DNA of 8,974 nucleotides from Bacilli bacterium. GTDB lineage: Bacteria; Bacillota_I; Bacilli_A; RFN20; CAG-826. Within the stretch, counting starts at the first letter, position 1, and each line of letters starts with the position of its first letter. A program made the translations under genes and the position numbers. Shown piece after piece: positions 1 to 5,949 of the stretch. A model generated the notes under the pieces. The model made no database searches. It was not told the origin of the DNA and was given only the letters and a program-made list of their open reading frames with translations. Where the stretch lies: assembly GCA_016296285.1 (NCBI GenBank), contig JAEDJP010000053.1, positions 1 through 8,974 of the forward strand, read 5' to 3'.

Positions 1-30
1 AGAAAGAAAAGAAGACCTCAAGGCCTTCTT
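1..30 (-). terminator. Intrinsic terminator of the leftward operon
   Basis: Read on the minus strand, AAGAAGGCC (30 to 22) pairs with GGTCTTCTT (17 to 9) around a TTGA loop, giving a 9-bp stem with one G-U pair. It is followed directly by a T-rich run to the window edge (TTCTTTTCT-like). It lies about 40 bases after the stop of the DUF2807 lipoprotein gene. On the plus strand the G-U becomes an A-C mismatch and there is no T tail, so it acts leftward only. Confidence 0.8.
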
Positions 31-68
31 GAAACGGAAGAGAAAGAAGAAAAAGGAAGGGGACGTCC

Positions 69-923
69 CTAGTATTTCTTGCTAAGCGAGGAGGAATCGT
101 CCACGGAGAAGGAATCGGAGCTCGACCCGTAAAGAACGAGGGAGGAGGCGTCTTTGACGGTGCCCGAGGCGCTTTTGGCCGCGATTTCCGCGGACGAGGC
201 GGAGGAGATGTTTGCCTTGGCCTCGCTTAGGATGAAGTCTTTCCCGCGGAAGCTGCTCGCGGAAGAGACTTCGAGGGTGAGCTTCTCGCCCTCGCCTCCC
301 ATCTCGGCCTTGCTCGCCGCGGAGACGGCGAACGTCGAAACGGGCGAAACAAGCGAGTCGACATAGAACGTGGAAGCCTCTCCGATGCGGGCCTCCACGC
401 TGCCGGTCTTGATGGAATCCGCGCGGAAGGAAGAGGCGGCGTGGACGGAAAGGGACATGGACTCGCTTTCGATGGACTTGGCGAATAAAATGCCGACGTT
501 CCCAAGGCTCACGTCCTCGAGGGCGCCCAAAATCCCTTCGTCGTAGATCTTGACGGATTCGCCCACGAGCTTCTTGGGGCTCACCCCATAGAAGCAAAGG
601 GAGAATTCCTTCGTCCGATACGCGCAGTTTTTCTTGCCTTCGAAAGAGAAACTCGCCCCGTTTTCCGCGTGGGTGAATTCCTTCAAGAGGCTCTCGTGCG
701 TCTTCAGGACCGCCTTTGCCTCGTCCCCCGGGAAGAAGGAGACGGGAAGGGGGATGGTCTCGGTGCCGCTTGAGCCAAGAAGGTGGCGAAGCGACACGCT
801 GTCGATGGCCCCGAGCTCGAAGGTCGCCTCGACGATTTCCCCTTCCCCGTCGACGATGCGCATGCCGAGGTTGCACCCGGCAAGGGGCAAGAGGAGGGGA
901 AGGAGGACAAAGGCCTTTTTCAT
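69..923 (-). CDS. DUF2807/GIN-domain surface lipoprotein
   Basis: A 284-residue predicted lipoprotein of unknown function, anchored on the outer face of the cytoplasmic membrane. The signal peptide is MKKAFVLLPLLLPLAGC, with lipobox LAGC and the modified cysteine at residue 17. After it, a GEGEIVEATFELGAIDSVSL segment matches the usual opening of DUF2807 (putative auto-transporter adhesin head, GIN) domains. From about residue 140 to the end there are repeated short strands carrying Ser/Ala motifs (AASS, SAAS, SSASS), the expected pattern of that right-handed beta fold, though SGSG motifs are replaced by SSAS types. The C-terminus is very serine-rich and ends SKKY. The start chosen is the ATG at 923 rather than an upstream ATG at 962, because it begins the signal peptide and overlaps the preceding stop as ATGA. 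No strong Shine-Dalgarno is seen, so translation is probably coupled to the upstream gene. Family call is from pattern only. Confidence 0.8.
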   Translation of the reverse strand: MKKAFVLLPLLLPLAGCNLGMRIVDGEGEIVEATFELGAIDSVSLRHLLGSSGTETIPLPVSFFPGDEAKAVLKTHESLLKEFTHAENGASFSFEGKKNCAYRTKEFSLCFYGVSPKKLVGESVKIYDEGILGALEDVSLGNVGILFAKSIESESMSLSVHAASSFRADSIKTGSVEARIGEASTFYVDSLVSPVSTFAVSAASKAEMGGEGEKLTLEVSSASSFRGKDFILSEAKANISSASSAEIAAKSASGTVKDASSLVLYGSSSDSFSVDDSSSLSKKY

Positions 924-1489
924 TGGGCGTTCTCTTCTTTCTTGGCTTCGATCAACTCGCATCCGCGGTAGAGGAAGAGGCTAAGGATGAGGAAGAAGAT
1001 GCCGCTGCCCCCGCCCCAAGCCCAAGCAAGGTTCTCCGTCGGGAAGGTCTCGAAAGCGGAGGCGACGCCGATCGTGATGCCCTGGAGGATGACCGCGATC
1101 GTGGCGGAGACGAGCAAGAAGATGCCGAGGTTGCGGCACGCTTTCGCGACGGCGGGCTTGAAGTAGCCTTCCTCGCGCAGGGCGGTCTTGAAGAAGCCCT
1201 CGACCTGGATGCCCTCGATTCCCGCGGCGAGCATGCCGAGGAACGCGGTGAAGCACGTGACGACCCCTTGGACGTAGGTGATGGGCGAGACGCTTTCGAA
1301 CTGCTCGACGAAGGTCACGGTGGTCCCTTCCACGGCGATGGTGACATCCCGGAGGGCGGCCATGCAGACGCCGCCGATGAGGGAGAGGCCGGCCGCGACG
1401 AACGCGAAGATCCAAGCGATTTTGGCGAGGATGCGCAGGACCTTGGTCCCCGTTTTCATGCCCCGCCCGAGACGAGTTTCGTTTTCCAT
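920..1489 (-). CDS. Four-helix membrane protein, DUF2975-like
   Basis: A 189-residue integral membrane protein with about four helices (residues 20-45, 72-91, 121-143 and 155-175) and a charged C-terminal tail. The loop between helices 2 and 3 (GFFKTALREEGYFKPAVAKACRNLG) and the end of helix 4 (LYRGCELIEA) resemble the spacing of DUF2975 membrane proteins, whose function is unknown; I rate that match as tentative. The start is the ATG at 1489, six bases after a perfect AAAGGAGG ribosome binding site; longer in-frame starts (1567) would run through the promoter and palindromes. Its stop overlaps the start of the lipoprotein gene (ATGA), so the two form one operon. The product could be a partner or membrane anchor for the lipoprotein in an envelope-sensing pair, but nothing in the sequence proves this. 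Confidence 0.8.
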   Translation of the reverse strand: MENETRLGRGMKTGTKVLRILAKIAWIFAFVAAGLSLIGGVCMAALRDVTIAVEGTTVTFVEQFESVSPITYVQGVVTCFTAFLGMLAAGIEGIQVEGFFKTALREEGYFKPAVAKACRNLGIFLLVSATIAVILQGITIGVASAFETFPTENLAWAWGGGSGIFFLILSLFLYRGCELIEAKKEENAQ

Positions 1490-1518
1490 TGTTTTCCTCC
1501 TTTCGTTGGACTTGCCCA

Positions 1519-1547
1519 AGTATATTCCTTCGTTTTCGGTAACGAAA
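1519..1547 (-). promoter_or_regulatory. Predicted leftward promoter of the membrane protein/lipoprotein operon
   Basis: On the minus strand a TATACT -10 box (1524 to 1519) lies 30 bases upstream of the ATG at 1489. A weak -35 (TTTCGT, about 17 bases upstream, near 1547-1542) falls inside palindrome 1533-1548. The -10 is convincing; the -35 is poor, consistent with a regulated promoter. Confidence 0.5.
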
Positions 1548-1548
1548 A
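1533..1548. promoter_or_regulatory. Candidate operator, palindrome 1
   Basis: TTTTCGGTAACGAAAA is a 16-base palindrome with one mismatched pair. It covers the predicted -35 region of the leftward promoter. Its half-site TTTCGGT is shared with the palindrome at 1554-1573, 23 bp centre to centre, suggesting one dimeric regulator bound twice. The regulator is not identified. Confidence 0.5.
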
Positions 1549-1553
1549 GCAAA

Positions 1554-1573
1554 TTTCGGTTCCGCAACCGAAA
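1554..1573. promoter_or_regulatory. Candidate operator, palindrome 2
   Basis: TTTCGGTTCCGCAACCGAAA has 8-bp perfect arms and one mismatched pair near the centre. There is no T run after it on either strand, so it does not read as a terminator. It lies upstream of the leftward promoter and 66 bases upstream of the rightward -10, in the divergent gap. Paired with palindrome 1533-1548. Confidence 0.5.
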
Positions 1574-1638
1574 ATAGAATGCGGGAATTCACGCCCGAAT
1601 TTCGGAACATTGGCTATGGAAAGGACGGTTGCGCGCGG

Positions 1639-1662
1639 TAAAATAACGGGGTCTACAAGGAG
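1639..1662 (+). promoter_or_regulatory. Predicted -10 box and ribosome binding site of the nucleotidyltransferase gene
   Basis: TAAAAT (1639-1644) is one base from the consensus -10 and predicts a start near 1651, giving a 21-base leader. AAGGAG (1657-1662) lies 9 bases before the ATG at 1672 and fixes the start. No good -35 is seen at 16-18 bases upstream. Confidence 0.45.
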
Positions 1663-1671
1663 ACTATCTAA

Positions 1672-2577
1672 ATGGATCTAGTGATTCTCGCTGCCGGGAT
1701 GGGCAGCCGCTTCGGGGGCCTCAAGCAGATCGAGCCGATCGACGAGGCCGGCCATTTCATCATCGACTACTCGATTTTCGACGCCAAGCGCGCCGGCTTC
1801 GACCGCGTCATCTTCATCATCAAGGAAGAGAACCTCGACGTTTTCCGCTCCACGATCGGGAAGCGCGTCGAGGACAAGATCGAGACCCATTACGTCTTCC
1901 AGAAGCTCGACCTTCTGCCCGAGGGCTATTCCTTGCCCGCGGGGCGCACCAAGCCCCTTGGCACCGCCCAGGCGATCCTCGCGGCGAAAGACGTCGTCGG
2001 GGACGCGAGCTTCGCGATGATCAACAGCGATGACTTCTATGGGCGCGACGCCTTCGAGGTCGCCGCCTCGTTCCTCCGCTCCCTCCCCGCGGACAGCAAA
2101 GGCCTTTACGCGAACGTCGGCTACAAGGCCGCCAACACGATGACCGAGAACGGGTCCGTCAAGCGCGGGGTCCTCGTTTTCGACGAAAATGCCCACCTGA
2201 CCGAGCTCATCGAATCCAAGCTCGAGCGGGTCGACGGCAAGATCCTCGCCACCCCCCTCGAAGGGAAGGAGCCGCGTCGCCTAAGCGAAGACGCCCTCGT
2301 CTCCATGAACCTTTTCTGCTTCACCCACGAGATCATGGACTATATCGAAGAAGGCTTCCCCCGCTTCATGGAAGAGAACAAGGACCACTTGGACTCCGCG
2401 GAATATCTCCTCCCGACCCTCGTCTCCGAGACGATGGAACGCGACGGGACGACCGTCAAGGTCCTCGGCACCTCGGCCGTCTGGCATGGAGTCACCTACC
2501 GCGAGGACAAGCCGGACGTCGTCGCCTCGATCGCCCGCCTCGTCGAAGAGGGCGAATACCCCGCGAAACTCTGGTAA
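1672..2577 (+). CDS. Sugar-phosphate-type nucleotidyltransferase
   Basis: A 301-residue cytoplasmic protein of the NTP_transferase (GT-A-like) superfamily, which transfers a nucleotidyl group from an NTP to a sugar phosphate or a phosphorylated alcohol such as phosphocholine. The nucleotide-binding signature LAAGMGSRFGGLKQ spans residues 6-19, with K18 expected to contact the phosphates. PLGTAQAIL (about 95-103) matches the base-recognition loop, and INSDDFYG (117-124) supplies the metal-binding aspartates. The substrate cannot be told from the sequence; the subfamily resembles uncharacterised stand-alone enzymes rather than typical GalU or RmlA, which carry different C-terminal motifs. It is a single-gene unit with its own promoter and terminator, between two envelope operons, so a role in making an activated precursor for a surface glycan or glycolipid is plausible but inferred. 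Confidence 0.85.
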   Translation: MDLVILAAGMGSRFGGLKQIEPIDEAGHFIIDYSIFDAKRAGFDRVIFIIKEENLDVFRSTIGKRVEDKIETHYVFQKLDLLPEGYSLPAGRTKPLGTAQAILAAKDVVGDASFAMINSDDFYGRDAFEVAASFLRSLPADSKGLYANVGYKAANTMTENGSVKRGVLVFDENAHLTELIESKLERVDGKILATPLEGKEPRRLSEDALVSMNLFCFTHEIMDYIEEGFPRFMEENKDHLDSAEYLLPTLVSETMERDGTTVKVLGTSAVWHGVTYREDKPDVVASIARLVEEGEYPAKLW

Positions 2578-2590
2578 GAGAACCGTTTCC

Positions 2591-2617
2591 AAAAGGGCCA
2601 CGAGCCCTTTTTTCTTT
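2591..2617 (+). terminator. Intrinsic terminator of the nucleotidyltransferase gene
   Basis: AAAAGGGC (2591-2598) pairs with GCCCTTTT (2604-2611) around a CACGA loop, and the stem runs into TTTTTTCTTT. It begins 13 bases after the stop codon, a textbook position. Confidence 0.85.
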
Positions 2618-2635
2618 ATAAAAGAACCTCGTGGC
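2597..2635 (+). other. Alternative hairpin overlapping the terminator
   Basis: GCCACGAG (2597-2604) is perfectly complementary to CTCGTGGC (2628-2635), extendable by G-U and A-U pairs into the flanking TTTT. Inside it TTCTTT (2612-2617) pairs with AAAGAA (2621-2626). This fold uses the right arm and loop of the terminator, so the two structures exclude each other. It could stabilise the 3' end, give leftward termination, or act as an antiterminator; the sequence does not decide. Confidence 0.45.
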
Positions 2636-2664
2636 TTTTCAAGCTTTTCATCTTCGGGGATAAT
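2636..2664 (+). promoter_or_regulatory. Predicted promoter giving a leaderless glycosyltransferase mRNA
   Basis: TTTTCA (2636-2641, four of six -35 bases) is 17 bases from GATAAT (2659-2664, five of six -10 bases). The expected transcription start, about 7 bases on, is 2671, which is the A of the start codon. No AGGAGG-like site precedes this ATG, unlike most other starts in the window. Confidence 0.5.
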
Positions 2665-2670
2665 ATCCCC
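2656..2670. promoter_or_regulatory. Perfect 15-base palindrome on the -10 box
   Basis: GGGGATAATATCCCC has 7-bp perfect arms around a central A. It covers the whole predicted -10 hexamer and abuts the ATG at 2671. As DNA it is a candidate operator for a dimeric repressor. If instead transcription starts further upstream, as RNA it would be a small hairpin blocking the start codon. Confidence 0.5.
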
Positions 2671-3753
2671 ATGAGCAACAAACCCCTCTTACCGATCCGC
2701 ATGCTTTCCGCGGCGACGAGCGTTTCCGGCCAGGGCGTCGGCAGCGCCTACATGGAACAGGTTTCCCTCGTCAAGGAGCAAAGCGATCTCTTTTCCGTCT
2801 ACGAGAACCGCCAAAAAGGCTATCGTTCCTCGATCATCAACCACGTCCACACCGTCAACCCGACCTATCGCATGGCGATGAACAAGCATCACATCAACGT
2901 GATCTACGTCCATTTCATCCCCTCGACCCTCGACGGTTCCATCCGCCTGCCGAAGCCGATCTTCGCGATTTTCAAGAAATACGTGATCTCGACGTACCGA
3001 AAAGCGGACGAGATCGTCGTCGTGAATCCTTCCTTCATCCCGCCCCTCGTGGAACTCGGCATGAAGAAGGAGAACATCACCTACATCCCCAATTACGTCT
3101 CCAAAGACGATTTCCATCCCCTCCCGAACGAAGAGGTTCTCTCCATCCGGAAGGAACTCGGCATCGCCCCCGACGCCTTCGTCGTCCTCGGCTGCGGCCA
3201 GGTCCAGACGCGCAAAGGGGTCCTCGACTACATCGAATGCGCGAAAGCCAACCCGGACCTCACCTTCGTTTGGGCCGGCGGGTTTTCCTTCGGCGGCATC
3301 ACGGACGGCTACGACGTCCTCAAGCCGATCGTCGAGAATCCGCCCGCGAACGTGAAATTCCTCGGCATCGTCCCCCGGGACAAGATGAACGCCATCTTCA
3401 ACGCCTCCGACATGCTTTTCATGCCCTCTTTGAGCGAGCTCTTCCCCATGTCGATCCTCGAGGCCGCCAACAGCTTCAAGCCGATCCTCCTCCGCGACCT
3501 CGTCCTCTACCGCGATATCCTTTGGGACACCTACGCGAGGGCCAGCGACGTCCCGGGCTTCAACGCCGAGATCCGGAAACTCGCCCTCGACAAGGATTAT
3601 TACGCGAAATATTCCTCCCTCTCGCGCTACATCTCCGAGTTCTATAGCAAGGAACACGTCGGGTCCATGTGGCGGGATTATTACGTCCGCATCTTCGAGA
3701 AGTGGAAGGATAACCCCAAGAAGAAGCTGAGGCTTCGAAAGGAGAAGAAATGA
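2671..3753 (+). CDS. GT4 family glycosyltransferase, glycolipid-synthase-like
   Basis: A 360-residue retaining glycosyltransferase with GT-B fold, probably peripheral on the inner membrane face. The N-terminal Rossmann domain opens with SVSGQGVGSAYMEQ (17-30) and contains YVHFIPSTLDGS and VVVNPSF. The C-terminal nucleotide-sugar domain has the linker TYIPNYVSKDDF and the GT4 EX7E signature at E256 and E264 (SELFPMSILE). The GQGVGSAY opening and VHF-P-TL-GS block resemble, from memory, transferases that add a second hexose to glucosyl-diacylglycerol in streptococci and lactobacilli (CpoA/LafB type). The sugar and acceptor are inferred. The basic tail (KKKLRLRKEKK) may bind acidic lipids. It is the first gene of a three-gene operon and overlaps the next as ATGA. 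The ATG at 2671 is preferred because the family's opening strand (LPIRMLSAA) needs residues before Met11. Confidence 0.85.
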   Translation: MSNKPLLPIRMLSAATSVSGQGVGSAYMEQVSLVKEQSDLFSVYENRQKGYRSSIINHVHTVNPTYRMAMNKHHINVIYVHFIPSTLDGSIRLPKPIFAIFKKYVISTYRKADEIVVVNPSFIPPLVELGMKKENITYIPNYVSKDDFHPLPNEEVLSIRKELGIAPDAFVVLGCGQVQTRKGVLDYIECAKANPDLTFVWAGGFSFGGITDGYDVLKPIVENPPANVKFLGIVPRDKMNAIFNASDMLFMPSLSELFPMSILEAANSFKPILLRDLVLYRDILWDTYARASDVPGFNAEIRKLALDKDYYAKYSSLSRYISEFYSKEHVGSMWRDYYVRIFEKWKDNPKKKLRLRKEKK

Positions 3754-4856
3754 AACGGAAACTTTCCGCCCTCGGCCTTTTGCCCCTCCTGCTTTGCTCG
3801 TGCATCAAGGCCACGTTCGGCCCGGAGGATTACGTGGAGAAACTCCCTCTCTTCGCGGCCAAGGACGAGGTGAACGTCCTCCAGATCACCGACCTCCATT
3901 GGAGCCTCGGGGTCGACGTCGCCCGCCAAAAAAGCTATTTGTCGAATCTTTTCTCCGCCGCCGAGCCGGACCTCGTCGTCACGACGGGGGACAACGTCAT
4001 GATCGCAAACGAAGGCACCGCGAAATCCTTCATCGAGACGATGGACGAGCTCGCGGAAACCCACGATTTCTTCTGGATGACCACCTTCGGGAACCACGAC
4101 CGTCAAGGCATCTACGAGCCGGGCTTCCGGAAACGGGCCCTCGCCTCGTCCTCGCGCTGCCTTTACCGCGAGCTCGACGACGACCTGACCGGGCGCTCGA
4201 ATTACGCGGTCACCCTCACGGATGCCTCCGGAACGGGCGTCTTCAACGTCGTTTCCATCGATTCCAACAGCTATTTCCAGTCCTCGATGCTCGAATATTC
4301 CTATGACGTCGTCCACGAGGACCAAGTCGCTTGGTACGAAGATCTCGCCCTTGCGACCGGCGACCTCCCGAACCTCGTCTACCTCCACATCCCCCTTTAC
4401 GAAATCGAATATGCCTTCCGCCTCGCCGGGAAGAAGGGCGGCACCCTCGAGGAGGGGACCGGGAGGCCCGGGGTCGAAGCCCCCGGCATCCTCGGCCGCT
4501 CTAGCGGGGTCATGCACGAGAAAGACGTCGTCATGAACGACAAGCTCGGCCCCTCCCGCTGCTGCGTCGGCTTCGAGCCATCGCGCCTTTTCAAGGCCCT
4601 TGAGGCCCATCATGCCCGCGGGGTGTTCTTCGGCCACGACCACGTCAACGATTTCGCCGCGGAATACAAATACGAGGAAACAAGCGATTTCGTCACGATC
4701 GGCTACGGCCTCAAGACCGGGGACGGCCTCTATTACGAAGAAGGCATGATCGGGGGCACCCTCGCGACACTCAAGCGCGATGGTTCCGTCTCCTATTCCC
4801 GCTGCTTCCAAGGCTATGAGCCGGATTCCGCCACCAAGGAGCCCATGTTCCAATGA
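3750..4856 (+). CDS. Calcineurin-like metallophosphatase lipoprotein
   Basis: A 368-residue predicted lipoprotein with a metallophosphoesterase domain facing the cell exterior. The signal peptide MKRKLSALGLLPLLLCSC ends in an acceptable lipobox (LCSC, lipid on C18). All metal-binding motifs are visible: TDLHW (D48, H50), TTGDN (G80, D81), GNHD (114-117), YLHIP (H213) and GHDH (H296, H298). Such domains hydrolyse phosphomonoesters or diesters with two metal ions; the substrate is not evident. An insert of about 70 residues lies between HIP and GHDH and includes CC and several acidic residues. The start has a good site (AAAGGAG, 7 bases upstream of ATG) and overlaps the glycosyltransferase stop. 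Its place between a glycolipid-type transferase and a membrane protein suggests action on an extracellular phosphorylated lipid or polymer, which is inference. Confidence 0.9.
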   Translation: MKRKLSALGLLPLLLCSCIKATFGPEDYVEKLPLFAAKDEVNVLQITDLHWSLGVDVARQKSYLSNLFSAAEPDLVVTTGDNVMIANEGTAKSFIETMDELAETHDFFWMTTFGNHDRQGIYEPGFRKRALASSSRCLYRELDDDLTGRSNYAVTLTDASGTGVFNVVSIDSNSYFQSSMLEYSYDVVHEDQVAWYEDLALATGDLPNLVYLHIPLYEIEYAFRLAGKKGGTLEEGTGRPGVEAPGILGRSSGVMHEKDVVMNDKLGPSRCCVGFEPSRLFKALEAHHARGVFFGHDHVNDFAAEYKYEETSDFVTIGYGLKTGDGLYYEEGMIGGTLATLKRDGSVSYSRCFQGYEPDSATKEPMFQ

Positions 4857-5791
4857 AAAAACGCGTTCCCCTTTTGCTAGGCGCCCTTGAAGCGCTGCTC
4901 TTCCCCGTCGTCGGCATCGCCCTTTACGACGCCCTCACCGCCTTCGTCGTCGAGGCGGCTTCCACCTCCCCGGAATTCCCGCGGATCGTCCCCCTCCTCC
5001 TCATGGGGGTCACCCTCGCCGTCCTCTGGTTCGTCCTCCACGCCATCCGGCGCCCGCGGACCGCGACTTCCCGCAAGGTGACGCATCTCCTCGGGGGATC
5101 CGTCCTGCTGGTCCTCGGGGCGGCGAATGTCATCCTCGACATGGTCTACGCCTTCTCCGGGATGTTTTCCTCCCTCCTTGCGAGCAAGGCCACGTGGCTC
5201 TATCCGATCGACACCTTGGTCGTCGGCTTCTTCGCCGATTTCCTCGGGGCGTTCCTCATCTTCCGCTTCGTGAGGAAAAGCAAGGGATGGCGGGACCTCC
5301 CGCCCCATCCTTGGGGGATGGCCAAGCGCATCGCCGTCGGCTACGTCCTCTTCCCGCTTTACGCGATGGTCGCCATGTTCTTCGCGGGGACCTTCGTCAT
5401 GAGCCTCGTGTATTTCGACCGCGATTTCTCCCATTTCGGGGTCACCCTCGCCTTCTACCTCCTCATGGCGCTCCCCGGGGTGTCGATGCTCCTTTACGAG
5501 CACCTCGTCCGCGACGCGGAAGGGATGAAACGCTTCTCCCGCATCGTCCGGGGATGCTCGGCCTTCCTCCTCGTCGGGGTCGCCCTTTGCCTCTGGGGGT
5601 ATTTCGGCTCCTTGCAGGACCGCTACGCCATCTCGGATTCCCTCGTCATGGCCTTCCCCCTGGATTTCCTCATCTCCAAGGCGATCGGGCCGATGCTGCT
5701 TTTCGTCTTGGCCCTCGTCCCGCCCCTTTGCCCGCTCCTAAGCTTCCTCTTCGAGAAGAAAAAGGAAGCTCCGGGGGTGAATCGCGACTGA
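4853..5791 (+). CDS. Eight-helix membrane protein of unknown function
   Basis: A 312-residue hydrophobic protein I do not recognise. About eight membrane helices are visible: residues 7-35, 45-66, 78-102, 119-141, 158-187, 195-216, 233-251 and 270-300, with a basic tail EKKKEAPGVNRD that would lie in the cytoplasm. Positively charged loops (RRPRTATSRK after helix 2, RKSKGWRD after helix 4, RDAEGMKRFSR after helix 6) support an inside location of both ends. There is no ATP-binding site or clear transporter signature. It overlaps the phosphatase stop as ATGA, with AAGGAG 11 bases upstream, and ends the operon. It may be a lipid-handling or scaffold partner of the two preceding enzymes, purely from context. 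Confidence 0.75.
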   Translation: MKKRVPLLLGALEALLFPVVGIALYDALTAFVVEAASTSPEFPRIVPLLLMGVTLAVLWFVLHAIRRPRTATSRKVTHLLGGSVLLVLGAANVILDMVYAFSGMFSSLLASKATWLYPIDTLVVGFFADFLGAFLIFRFVRKSKGWRDLPPHPWGMAKRIAVGYVLFPLYAMVAMFFAGTFVMSLVYFDRDFSHFGVTLAFYLLMALPGVSMLLYEHLVRDAEGMKRFSRIVRGCSAFLLVGVALCLWGYFGSLQDRYAISDSLVMAFPLDFLISKAIGPMLLFVLALVPPLCPLLSFLFEKKKEAPGVNRD

Positions 5792-5803
5792 AGAAGCGCG
5801 ATT
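5780..5803 (+). other. Hairpin over the stop of the membrane protein gene
   Basis: AATCGCG (5780-5786) pairs with CGCGATT (5797-5803) around a 10-base loop that includes the TGA. It is followed by TTCGACGATTCCCCC, not a T run, so it is at best a weak terminator or an mRNA 3' end stabiliser. No better terminator is seen before the rimP promoter, so some read-through into rimP is possible. Confidence 0.3.
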
Positions 5804-5817
5804 TCGACGATTCCCCC

Positions 5818-5846
5818 TTCCCTTCCCTTAGGGAAATGGGTATTAT
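5818..5846 (+). promoter_or_regulatory. Predicted promoter of the rimP-nusA-infB operon
   Basis: TATTAT (5841-5846) is a -10 box preceded by GGG. A weak -35 (TTCCCT, 5818-5823) lies 17 bases upstream. The spacer contains a perfect 13-base palindrome, TTCCCTTAGGGAA (5823-5835). Transcription would start near 5853, exactly where the structured leader begins. Confidence 0.5.
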
Positions 5847-5850
5847 CTAA

Positions 5851-5932
5851 GCGCGGAAATCCCGTCGCGGTTCCGTGTTGCACGAATAACTTTTGGGTGG
5901 TCCTGTGACGGTCCGCCCTTTCTTTATTCGGC
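5851..5932 (+). promoter_or_regulatory. Structured 5' leader RNA of the rimP operon
   Basis: Two adjoining hairpins fill the leader. Hairpin A: CGCGGAA (5852-5858) with TTCCGTG (5871-5877), then an inner CCG/CGG stem around a TCG loop. Hairpin B: GC-CGAATAA (5880-5889, A5882 bulged) with TTATTCGGC (5924-5932); a symmetric 5x5 pyrimidine internal loop (5890-5894 and 5919-5923); then GGGTGGTCC (5895-5903) with GGTCCGCCC (5910-5918), one U-U mismatch and one G-U, around TGTGAC. Hairpin B ends 7 bases before the GGAGG ribosome binding site (5940-5944). I do not recognise the fold as a known riboswitch or tRNA. A binding site for a product of the operon or a ribosomal protein is possible. Confidence 0.55.
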
Positions 5933-5949
5933 GCATCTTGGAGGCAGAA

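Noticed and set aside
2..85. Open plus-strand frame from the window edge ending at TAA 83-85 with a Lys/Arg-rich product, possibly the tail of a convergent gene
   Set aside because: It overlaps the leftward terminator and the end of the lipoprotein gene, is only 27 codons, and other frames are open too; the purine run alone explains it.
1490..1671. Small RNA or small protein in the divergent gap
   Set aside because: The gap is accounted for by two promoters, two palindromes and ribosome binding sites; no short frame with a ribosome binding site stands out.
716..1681. A 321-codon open frame on the plus strand across the leftward operon
   Set aside because: It is the antisense of the lipoprotein and membrane protein genes and runs through the promoters; the product is Asp/Arg/Gly-rich without any recognisable domain.
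5780..5803. Terminator at the end of the three-gene envelope operon
   Set aside because: The stem is real but there is no T run after it, so I list it only as a hairpin.
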